Notes under the pieces: generated by a model | What the model was told of the DNA's origin: nothing | Database searches by the model: none | Seen by the model: the letters and a program-made list of their open reading frames with translations, nothing else | Made by a program: the position numbers and the translations under genes | Shown: positions 19,855-28,320 of the stretch, in pieces | Numbering within the stretch: the first letter of the stretch is position 1 | How the letters are laid out: every line of letters begins with the position of its first letter | Source: Leekyejoonella antrihumi | Lineage (GTDB): Bacteria; Actinomycetota; Actinomycetes; Actinomycetales; Dermatophilaceae | Assembly (NCBI RefSeq): GCF_007845645.1 | Contig: NZ_VCQV01000001.1 | Coordinates: 224,399-288,398 of the forward strand | Direction of reading: 5' to 3' | DNA length: 64,000 nucleotides

Positions 19855-20430
19855 ATGACCACCACCACAAAGCCTGCTATGACGTCGGAAAAGGTCTCGC
19901 TGCTCGCGACCCTGGCCGATCGGCGCCAGTTCCTCATCCTGACCAGCCGTGATTTAACCGAGGAGCAGGCCCGAAGCAAGCCAACCGCCAGCGAGCTGTG
20001 CATCGGCGGGATCATCAAGCACGTGGCGTCCGCAGAAGATACCTGGGCCCGATTCATCACTGATGGCACCGCGGCCTTCGGCGATGCCGACTGGACCTCG
20101 GTGGACTTCGCCAGCATCGACGTCGCCGATCCCAGCACCGTGCCAGACTTCGTGCTCGAGCGGATGGACCAGTTCGTGATGCACGAGGACGAGACCCTGG
20201 CCCACGTCGTGCATCGCTATGCGGAGGCTGCCCGGCGCACCGAAGCCGTTGTTGCCGGGCTGGACTCGCTCGACGTGCGGCACGACCTCCCACCGGCACC
20301 CTGGAACGAGCCCGGTGCAACCAGGTCAGCCCGTGATGTCCTGCTGCACCTGATCGGCGAGACCGCCCAGCACGCCGGCCATGCCGACATCATCCGCGAA
20401 ACCATCGACGGCCAGAAGTCGATGGGCTGA
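19855..20430 (+). CDS. DinB-fold (DUF664) protein
   Basis: A 191-residue four-helix-bundle protein of the DinB/YfiT superfamily, probably a metal-dependent thiol transferase of unknown substrate. Metal-ligand histidines are seen at IIKHVASAEDTWARF, near residue 60, and HLIGETAQHAGHADIIRETI near the C-terminus (the GE-x2-QHxGH signature). The GAAAGGAC ribosome site is well placed. The next gene on the strand is another protein of the same superfamily, possibly an ancient duplication. Confidence 0.88.
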   Translation: MTTTTKPAMTSEKVSLLATLADRRQFLILTSRDLTEEQARSKPTASELCIGGIIKHVASAEDTWARFITDGTAAFGDADWTSVDFASIDVADPSTVPDFVLERMDQFVMHEDETLAHVVHRYAEAARRTEAVVAGLDSLDVRHDLPPAPWNEPGATRSARDVLLHLIGETAQHAGHADIIRETIDGQKSMG

Positions 20431-20474
20431 AACTCGCTCGCTTGATTCGTCCGCTCGTTGCTAGCGTCGCCCAC

Positions 20475-21101
20475 ATGTCCGTCGAACTTCCGCTCCACGC
20501 CCTCGATGTCCGCAACACCGTGCAGGACGTCATCGATCACATCTCCCAGATCCCCGACGACGGGTGGTCCATCCCGGCCGCCCGGCTGGACTGGTCGTGC
20601 CGCGAGACCATCTCGCACGTCCTCGACGACCTGGGCGGGTATGCCATGCAGCTCTCGGGCGAGCGTGGACACGGCACGGCATACACCCCGCTCGAGGAGC
20701 CCAAGCTGCCGCGACCGGACGGGCCGACGTTTCTCTTCTGGCCGGAAGAGGGCGGCGGGACTCGTGCGATCTGCGAGTGCCTGGATGCCGTCGGCGGCCT
20801 GCTCGTGGCGGTCGTGGCGACCGCACCGGCGGATCGGATCGGATGGCATCCCTACGGCGACCCGGACGCCACCGGGCTGGCCGCCATGGGCATCGCGGAG
20901 GCCGCTCTGCACGCGTTCGACGTCCTACTGGCGCACCGGATCGCCTACCGCCTCGACCTCGGCATCGCAGCTCGGGTGCTAGACCGGATCTTCTCCGACG
21001 CCAGCCGGTCTGATGATCCGTGGCACGACCTGCTCGCTGCAACGGGCCGCACGGCCGAGACCCGCGGCATCGACTGGCGCTGGGACTCGTCGGTGCGCTG
21101 A
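20475..21101 (+). CDS. Maleylpyruvate isomerase/DinB-like domain protein
   Basis: About 208 residues related to the mycothiol-dependent maleylpyruvate isomerase N-terminal fold. The front half has SCRETISHVLDDLGGYAMQL, a helix with a candidate His ligand. The C-terminal half has MGIAEAALHAFDVLLAH, the second metal-ligand helix. The start at ATG 20475 removes a short non-conserved extension. The 3' end is followed at once by a long terminator-like hairpin. The enzymatic role is not established. Confidence 0.75.
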   Translation: MSVELPLHALDVRNTVQDVIDHISQIPDDGWSIPAARLDWSCRETISHVLDDLGGYAMQLSGERGHGTAYTPLEEPKLPRPDGPTFLFWPEEGGGTRAICECLDAVGGLLVAVVATAPADRIGWHPYGDPDATGLAAMGIAEAALHAFDVLLAHRIAYRLDLGIAARVLDRIFSDASRSDDPWHDLLAATGRTAETRGIDWRWDSSVR

Positions 21102-21107
21102 CCGCCC

Positions 21108-21155
21108 GAAGTGCAGTGGATCCGTTGGCAATTACCAACGAATCCACTGCACTTC
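21108..21155. terminator. Long bidirectional terminator-like hairpin
   Basis: Arms of 21 bases (GAAGTGCAGTGGAT... and its complement) with a single mismatch and a six-base CAATTA loop. It fills the gap between convergent genes (+ stop at 21101, - stop at 21166). There is no T-run, as is common in high-GC actinobacteria. Confidence 0.75.
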
Positions 21156-21165
21156 AGCGTGGTGG

Positions 21166-21687
21166 TTACTCGACAGGGCGAGCGTCGCGAGCGTGCTGCT
21201 GCGTGAGATCGACGTAGACGTCCGCATTGAGGGTGATCCCTGCCCGCTCCTCGGCGGACAGCTCACGCCGCACCTTCCCCGGCACTCCCGCCACCAGCGA
21301 GCCCGGTGGGATCTGGGCTCCCTCTGGCACAAGCGCATTCGCCGCGATCAGGCTGCCGGCGCCAATGTGTGCGCCATTGAGCACGGTTGCGCCCATGCCC
21401 ACCAGCACGTTGTCTTCGACGGTACAGCCGTGCAACACCGCGTTGTGTCCCACTGACACGCCTTTGCCGAGAGTCAGTGAGAACCCGGGATCCGTGTGCA
21501 GCGCAACGCCATCCTGCAGGTTGGACCGGTCGCCGATCGTGATGGTCTCCATGTCCGCCCGCAACACCGCGCCGTAGAAGACGCCCACCTGCTCACCAAG
21601 GCGCACGCTGCCGACCACGGTCGCGCTGTCCGCAACCCACGCGGTGGATGCGACATCGGGCACTCGCTGCCCCAGCTGCAAGATCAT
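21166..21687 (-). CDS. Gamma carbonic anhydrase-like hexapeptide-repeat protein
   Basis: About 173 residues of left-handed beta-helix. Repeats run through ATVVGSVRLGEQVGVFYGAVLRADMETITIGDRSNLQDGVALHTD, with zinc-ligand histidines at VALHTD and VGHNAVLHGC. It closely resembles YrdA/PaaY-type gamma-CA proteins, many of which lack measured anhydrase activity. The start is set at ATG 21687 because AAGGAG lies directly upstream. The earlier ATGs at 21702 and 21762 have no comparable site. Confidence 0.88.
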   Translation of the reverse strand: MILQLGQRVPDVASTAWVADSATVVGSVRLGEQVGVFYGAVLRADMETITIGDRSNLQDGVALHTDPGFSLTLGKGVSVGHNAVLHGCTVEDNVLVGMGATVLNGAHIGAGSLIAANALVPEGAQIPPGSLVAGVPGKVRRELSAEERAGITLNADVYVDLTQQHARDARPVE

Positions 21688-21810
21688 CGGACGCTCCTTC
21701 ATCGGGACGGTATGCCGTGTCGAGCCTAACGGGATGACCGTCGTCTCGTGGCTTGGCGCCACTGGCAGACTAGGAACCAGACATCTGTCGGACCGAAAAG
21801 GTGATGCGCT

Positions 21811-22556
21811 GTGTCAGACGACTGTGTAGGCACGGCGCTGGTGACCGGTGGCAGTCGCGGCATCGGCGCCGCATCCGCAATCGCCCTCGCACGCTGCGGA
21901 TGGGATGTGGCAATCACCTTTCGCGACCAGCTCGATTCGGCCGAACAGGTCGCGGCCGCCTGCCGCGCGCTGGGGCGGCGAGCGATCAGCATACGAGCGG
22001 ATGTGGCGCGCCCGGCCGACATCGTGACCATGTTCGACGAAGCACAGTCGCAGCTCGGCGCGGTTTCGGCGCTCGTCAACAACGCCGGGGTGGTGTCCCC
22101 GGCAGCACGAGTGGACGAGTATGACGCGGCACGGCTGGACCGGGTGCTCACGATCAACGTGCGGGGCGTGTTCCTTGCTGCGGCTGAGGCGGTGCGCCGC
22201 ATCAACCGCCCATGGCGGCGCGGGAGGCGTCATCGTCAATGTGTCGTCACGGGCAGCGGTGCTCGGGGGGCGCGGGCGAGTACGTCGACTACGCCGCGAG
22301 CAAGGCCGCTATCGACGCACTGACGGTGGGGCTGGCTGCAGAAGTGGCCACCGAGGGGATCCGCGTCGTCGGCGTCCGACCGGGCCTGATCCACACCGAC
22401 ATTCATGCGCCCGGCCGGCTCGAACGCCTCGGCAGCACACCACCGCTCGGACGGCCCGGCACTCCTGAGGAGGTTGCCGACGCCATTGCGTGGCTCGCGT
22501 CCGCCGAAGCCTCCTACATCACCGGAACCAGTCTCGACATCGGTGGCGGGCGCTGA
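21811..22556 (+). pseudogene. Short-chain dehydrogenase/reductase gene with two frameshifts
   Basis: Frame 1 encodes the Rossmann half: VTGGSRGIGAASAIAL, then the NNAGVVSPAARVDEYD region to about 22200. The conserved STAHGGAGGVIVNVSSRAAVLGGRG is read only in the next frame, to about 22270. The active-site half GEYVDYAASKAAIDAL through SYITGTSLDIGGGR is in the third frame. Both changes are +1, in G/C-rich runs. All motifs (GxxxGxG, NNAG, S, YxxxK) survive, so the decay is recent, or the shifts are sequence errors. GTG start with AAGGTGAT upstream. Confidence 0.75.
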
Positions 22557-22587
22557 GGTCATTGGATCTGCGCAAGGGTGGACCCTG

Positions 22588-22650
22588 GGGTGCAATTCGT
22601 GACCTCTCGGGTGCAATTTATGACTTCTCGGGTGCAATTCGTGACCTCTC
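22588..22650. repeat. Three tandem 21-base repeats upstream of ogt
   Basis: Unit GGGTGCAATTCGTGACCTCTC. Copies 1 and 3 are identical and copy 2 differs at three positions. The spacing is exactly two helical turns. The array lies between the broken SDR stop and the first methyltransferase start, about 90 bases upstream of the GTG. It could be a regulator array or a slippage product. Confidence 0.8.
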
Positions 22651-22738
22651 GGGGAGGAGCCTGTTGGTCGGACCTCACGTTTTGGGTCTGCCGCGCGTCT
22701 ACTGCATGAGAACCTGACATCACCGGAAAGGACCACCC

Positions 22739-23287
22739 GTGACCGCGCCACACCGCACCGCACCGACCAGCCGCACGACCGCCCGACACTGCGTCATCGA
22801 CGGCGCCCTCGGCGAGCTCACCGTCGTCGCTGACCACGACTCCCTGATCGGTATCTACTTCCCCCAGCACTGGACGAACCCGTCGACCGACGACTTCGGC
22901 CCACGAGTGGACGCGTCCAGCGACCCACTGCTGGACCGAGCGGGTCGCCAATTGGACGAGTACCTCACCGGTGGGCGCACAGCATTCGACCTGCCGATCG
23001 ACCCACACGGCGATGCCTTCCAGCACCAGGTGTGGAAGCTGCTGATGGAGATCCCCTACGGCGCGACGACCACCTACGGCGCGCTCGCCGAGCGGCTGGG
23101 CAACAAGGCGCTCGCCCAGCGAGTCGGCCAGTGCGTCGGCCACAACCCGTTGTCGGTGGTCATCCCCTGCCACCGCGTCGTGGGCAGCGACGGCAGTCTC
23201 ACCGGGTACGCGGGCGGGCTGGACCGCAAGCGCTTCCTGCTCGGCCTCGAGGAGCCCGACGAGGCGCGAGCCGCCAGGCTCTTCTAG
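22739..23287 (+). CDS. ogt: Methylated-DNA-[protein]-cysteine S-methyltransferase (Ogt/MGMT)
   Basis: Suicidal DNA repair protein that removes alkyl groups from O6-alkylguanine. 182 residues. The active site IPCHRV has its acceptor Cys near 144. The DNA-binding helix region is YGATTTYGALAERLGNKALAQRVGQCVGHNP, and the C-terminus is GYAGGLDRKRFLLGLE. GTG start with GGAAAGGA upstream. First gene of ogt / sigma factor / second methyltransferase. The three tandem repeats lie upstream. Confidence 0.95.
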   Translation: MTAPHRTAPTSRTTARHCVIDGALGELTVVADHDSLIGIYFPQHWTNPSTDDFGPRVDASSDPLLDRAGRQLDEYLTGGRTAFDLPIDPHGDAFQHQVWKLLMEIPYGATTTYGALAERLGNKALAQRVGQCVGHNPLSVVIPCHRVVGSDGSLTGYAGGLDRKRFLLGLEEPDEARAARLF

Positions 23288-23304
23288 GACCTGCTGACCA
23301 CTCG

Positions 23305-23805
23305 ATGCCCCCCAAAGCTCCCTTCGAGACCGTCGTCACCGACCACGGTCCGACGGTGCTGCGCGTATGCCGTGCCGTTCTGGGATCGCACGCCGACGCC
23401 GAGGACGCATGGTCGGAGACCTTTCTGGCGGCACTGCGCGCCTGGCCGGACCTGCCGGCGGACGCGAATGTCGAGGCCTGGCTGGTCACGATCGCGCACC
23501 GCAAGGCGATCGACGTGGTCCGGGCGCATCGCCGACACCCCGTGCCGGTCGCCGAGGTGCCGGAGCGGGCCGAACAGACCGCCTTGCCGGGCAGCGTGGA
23601 CACCGACCTGTGGCGCGAGGTGCGCGCACTGCCCACCAAGCAGCGGCAGTCCGTCGCCTATCACTACCTGGCCGGGCTGCCCTACGCGCAGGTCGCCGAC
23701 ATCATCGGTGGCAGCGCTGCCGCGGCTCGACGGGCCGCGGCGGATGGAGTCAACCGGCTGCGCGCACAGCACACAGCCGGATTCGCGAGAGGAGACGGGT
23801 CATGA
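23305..23805 (+). CDS. ECF-type RNA polymerase sigma factor
   Basis: A 166-residue sigma-70 family protein with only regions 2 and 4. Region 2 runs VLRVCRAVLGSHADAEDAWSETFLAALRAWPDL to IAHRKAIDVVRAHRR. Region 4 runs LPTKQRQSVAYHYLAGLPYAQVADIIGGSAAAARRAA, with the helix-turn-helix. No anti-sigma gene or zinc-binding anti-sigma motif is adjacent. Its stop overlaps the start of the second methyltransferase (ATGA), so it is translationally coupled to a DNA repair enzyme. That suggests the regulon concerns alkylation damage, which is inference. Confidence 0.88.
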   Translation: MPPKAPFETVVTDHGPTVLRVCRAVLGSHADAEDAWSETFLAALRAWPDLPADANVEAWLVTIAHRKAIDVVRAHRRHPVPVAEVPERAEQTALPGSVDTDLWREVRALPTKQRQSVAYHYLAGLPYAQVADIIGGSAAAARRAAADGVNRLRAQHTAGFARGDGS

Positions 23806-24428
23806 GACCCACCGAAGACCAGGTGGTGCACGAGCTGCAGGACCGCACGTCACCCTCAGCCGAGTCGATGGCCGCCCTGCATCGGAGGCTGGAGAGCGGC
23901 GCGGAGCGCGACGGCATGCTCGACGTGGCCTACCGCACGCTCGACACGGCCGTCGGCTCGCTACTGCTGGCCGCCACCCCCACGGGCCTGGTGCGCATCG
24001 CCTACGCGGTGCAGGGCCATGAGGCGGCCCTCGAGGCACTCGCCGCCGCCGTCAGTCCACGGATCCTGGAGGCACCCGGTCGGCTCGATGACGCCGCGCG
24101 GGAGATCGAGGAGTACCTGGCAGGCGGTCGCCGGACCTTTGACCTGCCGCTGGACTTCGCGCTGTCGCACGGGTTCCGGCAGACGGTGCAGCGGTTTCTG
24201 CCGACGATCGGCTATGGGCAGACGTACTCGTACACACGGGTTGCGGCGGAGGTCGGCAATCCCAAGGCAGTGCGCGCCGTGGGGTCCGCCTGCGCGACGA
24301 ACCCGTTGCCACTGGTGGTGCCGTGTCACCGGGTGCTGCCCGCGAGCGGCTCGGTGGGCCGCTACGCGGGCGGGGCCGAAGCGAAAAGCGTTCTGCTCGC
24401 GATGGAACGGACGACTACCGGGAGGTAG
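23802..24428 (+). CDS. Second methylated-DNA cysteine S-methyltransferase
   Basis: A 208-residue Ogt/MGMT paralogue. Active-site VVPCHRV with Cys near 175. The helical region is YGQTYSYTRVAAEVGNPKAVRAVGSACATNPLP, and the C-terminus is GRYAGGAEAKSVLLAME. The N-terminal ~38 residues (VVHELQDRTSPSAESMAALHRRL) are an extra helical segment, absent from the first copy, that might contact the co-encoded sigma factor (inference). The ATG overlaps the sigma stop. The 3' end overlaps the convergent P450 gene by 14 bases. Confidence 0.93.
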   Translation: MRPTEDQVVHELQDRTSPSAESMAALHRRLESGAERDGMLDVAYRTLDTAVGSLLLAATPTGLVRIAYAVQGHEAALEALAAAVSPRILEAPGRLDDAAREIEEYLAGGRRTFDLPLDFALSHGFRQTVQRFLPTIGYGQTYSYTRVAAEVGNPKAVRAVGSACATNPLPLVVPCHRVLPASGSVGRYAGGAEAKSVLLAMERTTTGR

Positions 24429-25698
24429 GTCCGAGCATCACCGGAAGCTCGTCCAGCCCATAGACCAGGGCGAGACGATGGAAGTTCAGCTCGTCTTCAG
24501 GGACCGCGAGCCGCATCTGCGGGAAGCGCCGCGCCATCGCCGGCAGGGCGGTCCGCAGCTCCATGCGAGCCAGCTCGGCACCGACACACCGGTGAAATCC
24601 GTGCCCGAATGCGAGATGCGGGGTCGGAGCACGATGCGGGTCGAAGGTGTCCATGCCCGCACCGAGCCGCGAGTCGCGGTTGGCCGCGCTGAGCGAGACC
24701 AGCAGCACGTCTCCCTCGCGAATGTGCATCCCGAAGAGGTCGTGGTCCTCCTTGGCGAACCGGGGAAAGGCCATCTGCACCACCGTGAGGTAGCGGAGCA
24801 TCTCCTCCACGACTCCGTCGACCGCGGCCGGTTCGTCCCGCAGCAGTCGCAGGTGCTCGTCGCTGCGCAGCAGCAGCACCATCCCGAGCGCAAGCATGGA
24901 CGCGGTGGTCTCGAAGCCGCCGGTGAGCACCCCGTCGGCCAGCCCGCTGAGCTCATGGTCGGAGATCTCGTCGCCGTGCTCGCGAATGATCTGGCCGATG
25001 AGACCGTCCCCAGGCTCGACGCGCTGCCGGCGGACCTCCTCCAACAGGCGGTCCCGAGATCGCGAGACGGCGCCGAGTGATCCTGGCCCGCCCTTGGTCA
25101 CGTCGAAGCGAGCCTTGCCCAGCGCCTGGAAGTCGCCGCTGTCGTAGGACACCCCGAGCAGCTCGCAGATGACCATGAACGGCACGGTGTGACAGAAGTG
25201 CTCGGTCAGATCGACGCGCGGGCCGAGCGCCTGCACCATCCCGAGCCGATCATCGACGATCTCGGTGATCCGTGGCTGCAGGCGGGCAAGCCTGCGGCGG
25301 GTGAACTCCGGCGTGAGCAGGTGCCGGAGCCGGGTGTGGTCCGGTGGGTCGGTGAACCCCAGGCCGCCGATGTCGCCCGCGGTTGCGGGGCCACTGGTCC
25401 CCATGAGGTGGCGTATGTCGGTGCTGTACCCGGTCGCGTCGGCCAGGACGGCGCGTGCCTCCTCATGCCCCATGACGAGCCAGACGCGGAACTTGAACGG
25501 CAGCTTGACGCGGCTGATCGGCGCTGCGACCCGCCGCGCGTCGAGCATCGGCACCGGGTCCAGCCCGTTCCGCTGCAACGGAAACAGGCTTGCCTTCGGA
25601 AAGATGGAGGTCGGCAGGGAAGCGAGGTCGAAGTTATTACGCTGTGCTCTGATGAGTGCACGGCGCGCGAGATGGCTGCGTAGACGTTCGATTGACAA
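24415..25698 (-). CDS. Cytochrome P450
   Basis: A 427-residue soluble bacterial P450. The haem loop is FGHGFHRCVGAELAR with the Cys ligand near residue 367. The I-helix is GVLTGGFETTASML, where the usual A/G-G-x-D/E-T is GGFETT. The K-helix ExxR is EEMLRY. GFTDPPDHTRLRHLLTPEFT marks the C-helix. The start is TTG at 25698 with AGGA just ahead. No ferredoxin or reductase gene adjoins, so redox partners must be elsewhere. The substrate is unknown. Confidence 0.93.
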   Translation of the reverse strand: MSIERLRSHLARRALIRAQRNNFDLASLPTSIFPKASLFPLQRNGLDPVPMLDARRVAAPISRVKLPFKFRVWLVMGHEEARAVLADATGYSTDIRHLMGTSGPATAGDIGGLGFTDPPDHTRLRHLLTPEFTRRRLARLQPRITEIVDDRLGMVQALGPRVDLTEHFCHTVPFMVICELLGVSYDSGDFQALGKARFDVTKGGPGSLGAVSRSRDRLLEEVRRQRVEPGDGLIGQIIREHGDEISDHELSGLADGVLTGGFETTASMLALGMVLLLRSDEHLRLLRDEPAAVDGVVEEMLRYLTVVQMAFPRFAKEDHDLFGMHIREGDVLLVSLSAANRDSRLGAGMDTFDPHRAPTPHLAFGHGFHRCVGAELARMELRTALPAMARRFPQMRLAVPEDELNFHRLALVYGLDELPVMLGPTSR

Positions 25699-25778
25699 AT
25701 CCTAATTCGTGAGCCTGGGCGCGCGCGGTCTTCTCGCCGGAGAGTCGAGTATCCCTACACAATATCGTCCGGCTGCAC

Positions 25779-27065
25779 TCACTTGACGCGCTGGGCGATG
25801 GCCTTCGGCGTGTCTCCCACGATGGCGTTGTGGGACCGACCCCATGCAAGGTACTTCGCACCGAGGTTGACCATAGCGGCAGCCCGGTTGCGGTTGCCCA
25901 GCAGCGTCGTGATGTGCACGGCGTTCCAGATGACCCACGCCGGAAAACCCTGGAGCCGCGGGAAGTGCGCGACCTCGGCCACCGCGGAGCTGCGCCCGAT
26001 CGTTGCGAGGATCCCCTTGTCGAGGTAGGTGAAGGGCTTGATCGACGCACCCTCGAGGTCGGCGGCAATGGCCTTGCCGGCGTGCTTGCCCCCCTGCAAC
26101 GCCGGCTGAGCCAGCTGAGGGAGAGCCAGATCACCCTCGCCGATGGCGACGTCACCGACCGCATAGACACGCTGCATACCCTCGACCCGCAGCTGGTCGT
26201 CGACCTTGATGCGCCCGCCCTTGCCCTGCGGCAGGCCCCACTGCGACACGGAGTCGTCGACGGTGATGCCGCTGGCCCAGATGACCACACCGGCAGGGAG
26301 GAACTCCGCGTCGTCGCCGACGACAACACCGTCACGGCGCACCTCCCGCACCTTCGTGTCCAGCTTGAGGTCGACGCCGCGGCGCCCCAGTGCCTCCCGC
26401 GCATAATCCTGGCTGCCCTTCGAGAATGCCGCCAACGGGTGGTCGGCCATCTCGACGAGCGTGACGTGCACATGCTTCGGGTCCAACTCGGGATACAGCA
26501 CCGGCAGGTCCTTGTTGCGCATCTCGGCGAGTGCGCCGGCTGTCTCCACACCGGTCGCACCACCACCGACGATGACCACGCGGACGTCCTGACCGGGGTG
26601 GTTGAGCGCGGCATCCTCGAGGCTGGCGAAGATGGTGTCGCGCAGCTTGAGCGCATGGGTGCGGGTGTAGAGCGGCATGGCGTTCTCGGCGGCTCCCTGG
26701 ATGCCGAAGAAGTTGGCCGTAACACCGTTCGCGAGGACCAGGTAGTCGTAGGTCAGGTCGGTGTCGTTGTCGAGTGAGACCATCCTGGTGTGGTGATCCA
26801 TCGACTTCACCGCACCCTGCACAAACCACACGTTGCGCTGTCGGCTCCGCACCGACCGCAGGAACCAGGTGACGTCGCCGGGGTTCAGCGTCGCGGTCGC
26901 CACCTGGTAGAGGAGCGGCTGGAAGGTGTTGTAGGGGTGCTGGTCTACGAGAGTGATGTCGACATCGGCGTGTCGCAGGGCGTGCACTGCCGCCAGTCCC
27001 CCGAAACCACCGCCGATGACTACTACGTGCGGGCGCTGACCTGTGCCGTGAGTCGTCGTGGACAT
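25779..27065 (-). CDS. ndh: Type II NADH dehydrogenase (NDH-2)
   Basis: Single-subunit, non-proton-pumping NADH:quinone oxidoreductase on the inner face of the membrane. The FAD Rossmann motif is VVVIGGGFGGLAAVHALR at the N-terminus. The NADH motif is VVIVGGGATGVETAGALAEMR near residue 170. The quinone/FAD region is VYAVGDVAIGEGDLALPQLAQPALQGGKHAGKAI. The C-terminal amphipathic segment (FPAWVIWNAVHITTLLGNRNRAAAMVNLG) is the membrane attachment seen in NDH-2. 428 residues, full length. It follows the epimerase gene on the same strand. Confidence 0.93.
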   Translation of the reverse strand: MSTTTHGTGQRPHVVVIGGGFGGLAAVHALRHADVDITLVDQHPYNTFQPLLYQVATATLNPGDVTWFLRSVRSRQRNVWFVQGAVKSMDHHTRMVSLDNDTDLTYDYLVLANGVTANFFGIQGAAENAMPLYTRTHALKLRDTIFASLEDAALNHPGQDVRVVIVGGGATGVETAGALAEMRNKDLPVLYPELDPKHVHVTLVEMADHPLAAFSKGSQDYAREALGRRGVDLKLDTKVREVRRDGVVVGDDAEFLPAGVVIWASGITVDDSVSQWGLPQGKGGRIKVDDQLRVEGMQRVYAVGDVAIGEGDLALPQLAQPALQGGKHAGKAIAADLEGASIKPFTYLDKGILATIGRSSAVAEVAHFPRLQGFPAWVIWNAVHITTLLGNRNRAAAMVNLGAKYLAWGRSHNAIVGDTPKAIAQRVK

Positions 27066-27139
27066 GTCCTCAGCCTAGGTTGCCACCCCCTCGCGGGCAC
27101 CGGCCTGGTCCACTTAGTGAGTTGCGTCCTGCGATTCCG

Positions 27140-28177
27140 TCAATCATCGCGCCGTTGCTGTGTGGCGCGGATCACGTTGGCGGCGTAGGCCTCGAGCAGG
27201 TTCCGCTCGTCCGCGTCGCTGAGGCCCGCCGCCCGTGGGTGGCTCTTGGCACGACTCTCCTCGTAGGCCAGCGCGCCCCGCATCGTGTCCTCGATCGGGC
27301 GGAGCCTCAGACCGCCCGCCTGCGCCGCCGAGATGTTCCGATCGCAGAAGCCCCGCCAGTCCGGATCGGTCAGCCACAGGGGCAACGACTTCGGACCGGC
27401 CCACTCGCTAACGCCCTCGGACAACAGCCAGTCGTTCTCTGCGGCCACCACCTCTGCGGCGAATCCCGCTACCCGGCGGGCCACCTCGAGCACCTGCGTC
27501 AGCGTGGTGCGCTCACCCGCCGCGTTGAACGCTCCGTCGAGCCGCTGCTCTGCACAGTCCACCAGCCACCTCGCCAGATCACGCACGTCGATGACCTGCG
27601 CGGGTATCTCGCTCGCGGCCGGGATGAGGATCTGCCCACCGGGCGTGCTCGGATGGGCGAACCGCCACGGCCAGTAGCCGGACCGGCCTGACGTGTCCCC
27701 CGGCCCGCCGATGAGACCCGCGCGCGCAATCGTGCACCGCTTCGGGCCGAACGCCTCGAGCACCGCCTGTTCGCAGGCGACCTTGCCCGGTCCGTACGCC
27801 TGCATGTCGGTGTAGGAGTCGTCAGCGAGCGGATCCAGCAGCGCAGCCGACTCGTCGAGCCCAGGGGTTTTCGTGTCGGCATACACATTGCCCGTCGAGA
27901 CGAAGACCAGGTGCTCCGCCGCGCGCGACAGATCTCGCCCGGCTCGACGGACGTGACCAGGCTGGCGGGCAACGTCGACCGCCGCATCCCAGTGCTGCTC
28001 GGCCACATTCGCCAGTGCATCGTCGCGGTCACGATCGGCCACGACCAGTCCAGCGCCAGCCGGCACCTGGCCGGACTCACCTCTCGCCACGCAGGTGACG
28101 TCGTGCCCGCGGCTCACTGCCTCGGTCGCGACGGCATGACCCAAGAAGGCGGTCCCACCCAGAATCAGAAGCTTCAC
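27140..28177 (-). CDS. NAD-dependent epimerase/dehydratase family protein
   Basis: A 345-residue extended SDR. It has an N-terminal LILGGTAFLGHAVATEAVSRGHDVTCVAR (the GGTxFxG variant found in atypical extended SDRs), VFVSTGNVYAD (catalytic Ser region), and YGPGKVACEQAV (YxxxK). The C-terminal part is helical and ends in a family-typical EESRAKSHPRAAGLSDADERNLLEA. The substrate is unknown, possibly a reductase rather than a sugar epimerase. It is upstream of ndh on the same strand with a 74-base gap. Confidence 0.88.
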   Translation of the reverse strand: MKLLILGGTAFLGHAVATEAVSRGHDVTCVARGESGQVPAGAGLVVADRDRDDALANVAEQHWDAAVDVARQPGHVRRAGRDLSRAAEHLVFVSTGNVYADTKTPGLDESAALLDPLADDSYTDMQAYGPGKVACEQAVLEAFGPKRCTIARAGLIGGPGDTSGRSGYWPWRFAHPSTPGGQILIPAASEIPAQVIDVRDLARWLVDCAEQRLDGAFNAAGERTTLTQVLEVARRVAGFAAEVVAAENDWLLSEGVSEWAGPKSLPLWLTDPDWRGFCDRNISAAQAGGLRLRPIEDTMRGALAYEESRAKSHPRAAGLSDADERNLLEAYAANVIRATQQRRDD

Positions 28178-28320
28178 AACCTGATTCGATCATCATTGCG
28201 TTTGCCTCGCCAGACTCTCTGCTCACAGCAGAACCCGATCCGCGACGCCCCGTCCGCCTGCGTGACGCTGCGTGCCATCGCTTGCGTGAGGCACCCTGCC
28301 GCCCCGGTGGGCGAGCTGCG

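Noticed and set aside
22588..22650. CRISPR array
   Set aside because: The repeats are directly adjacent without spacers and there are no cas genes.
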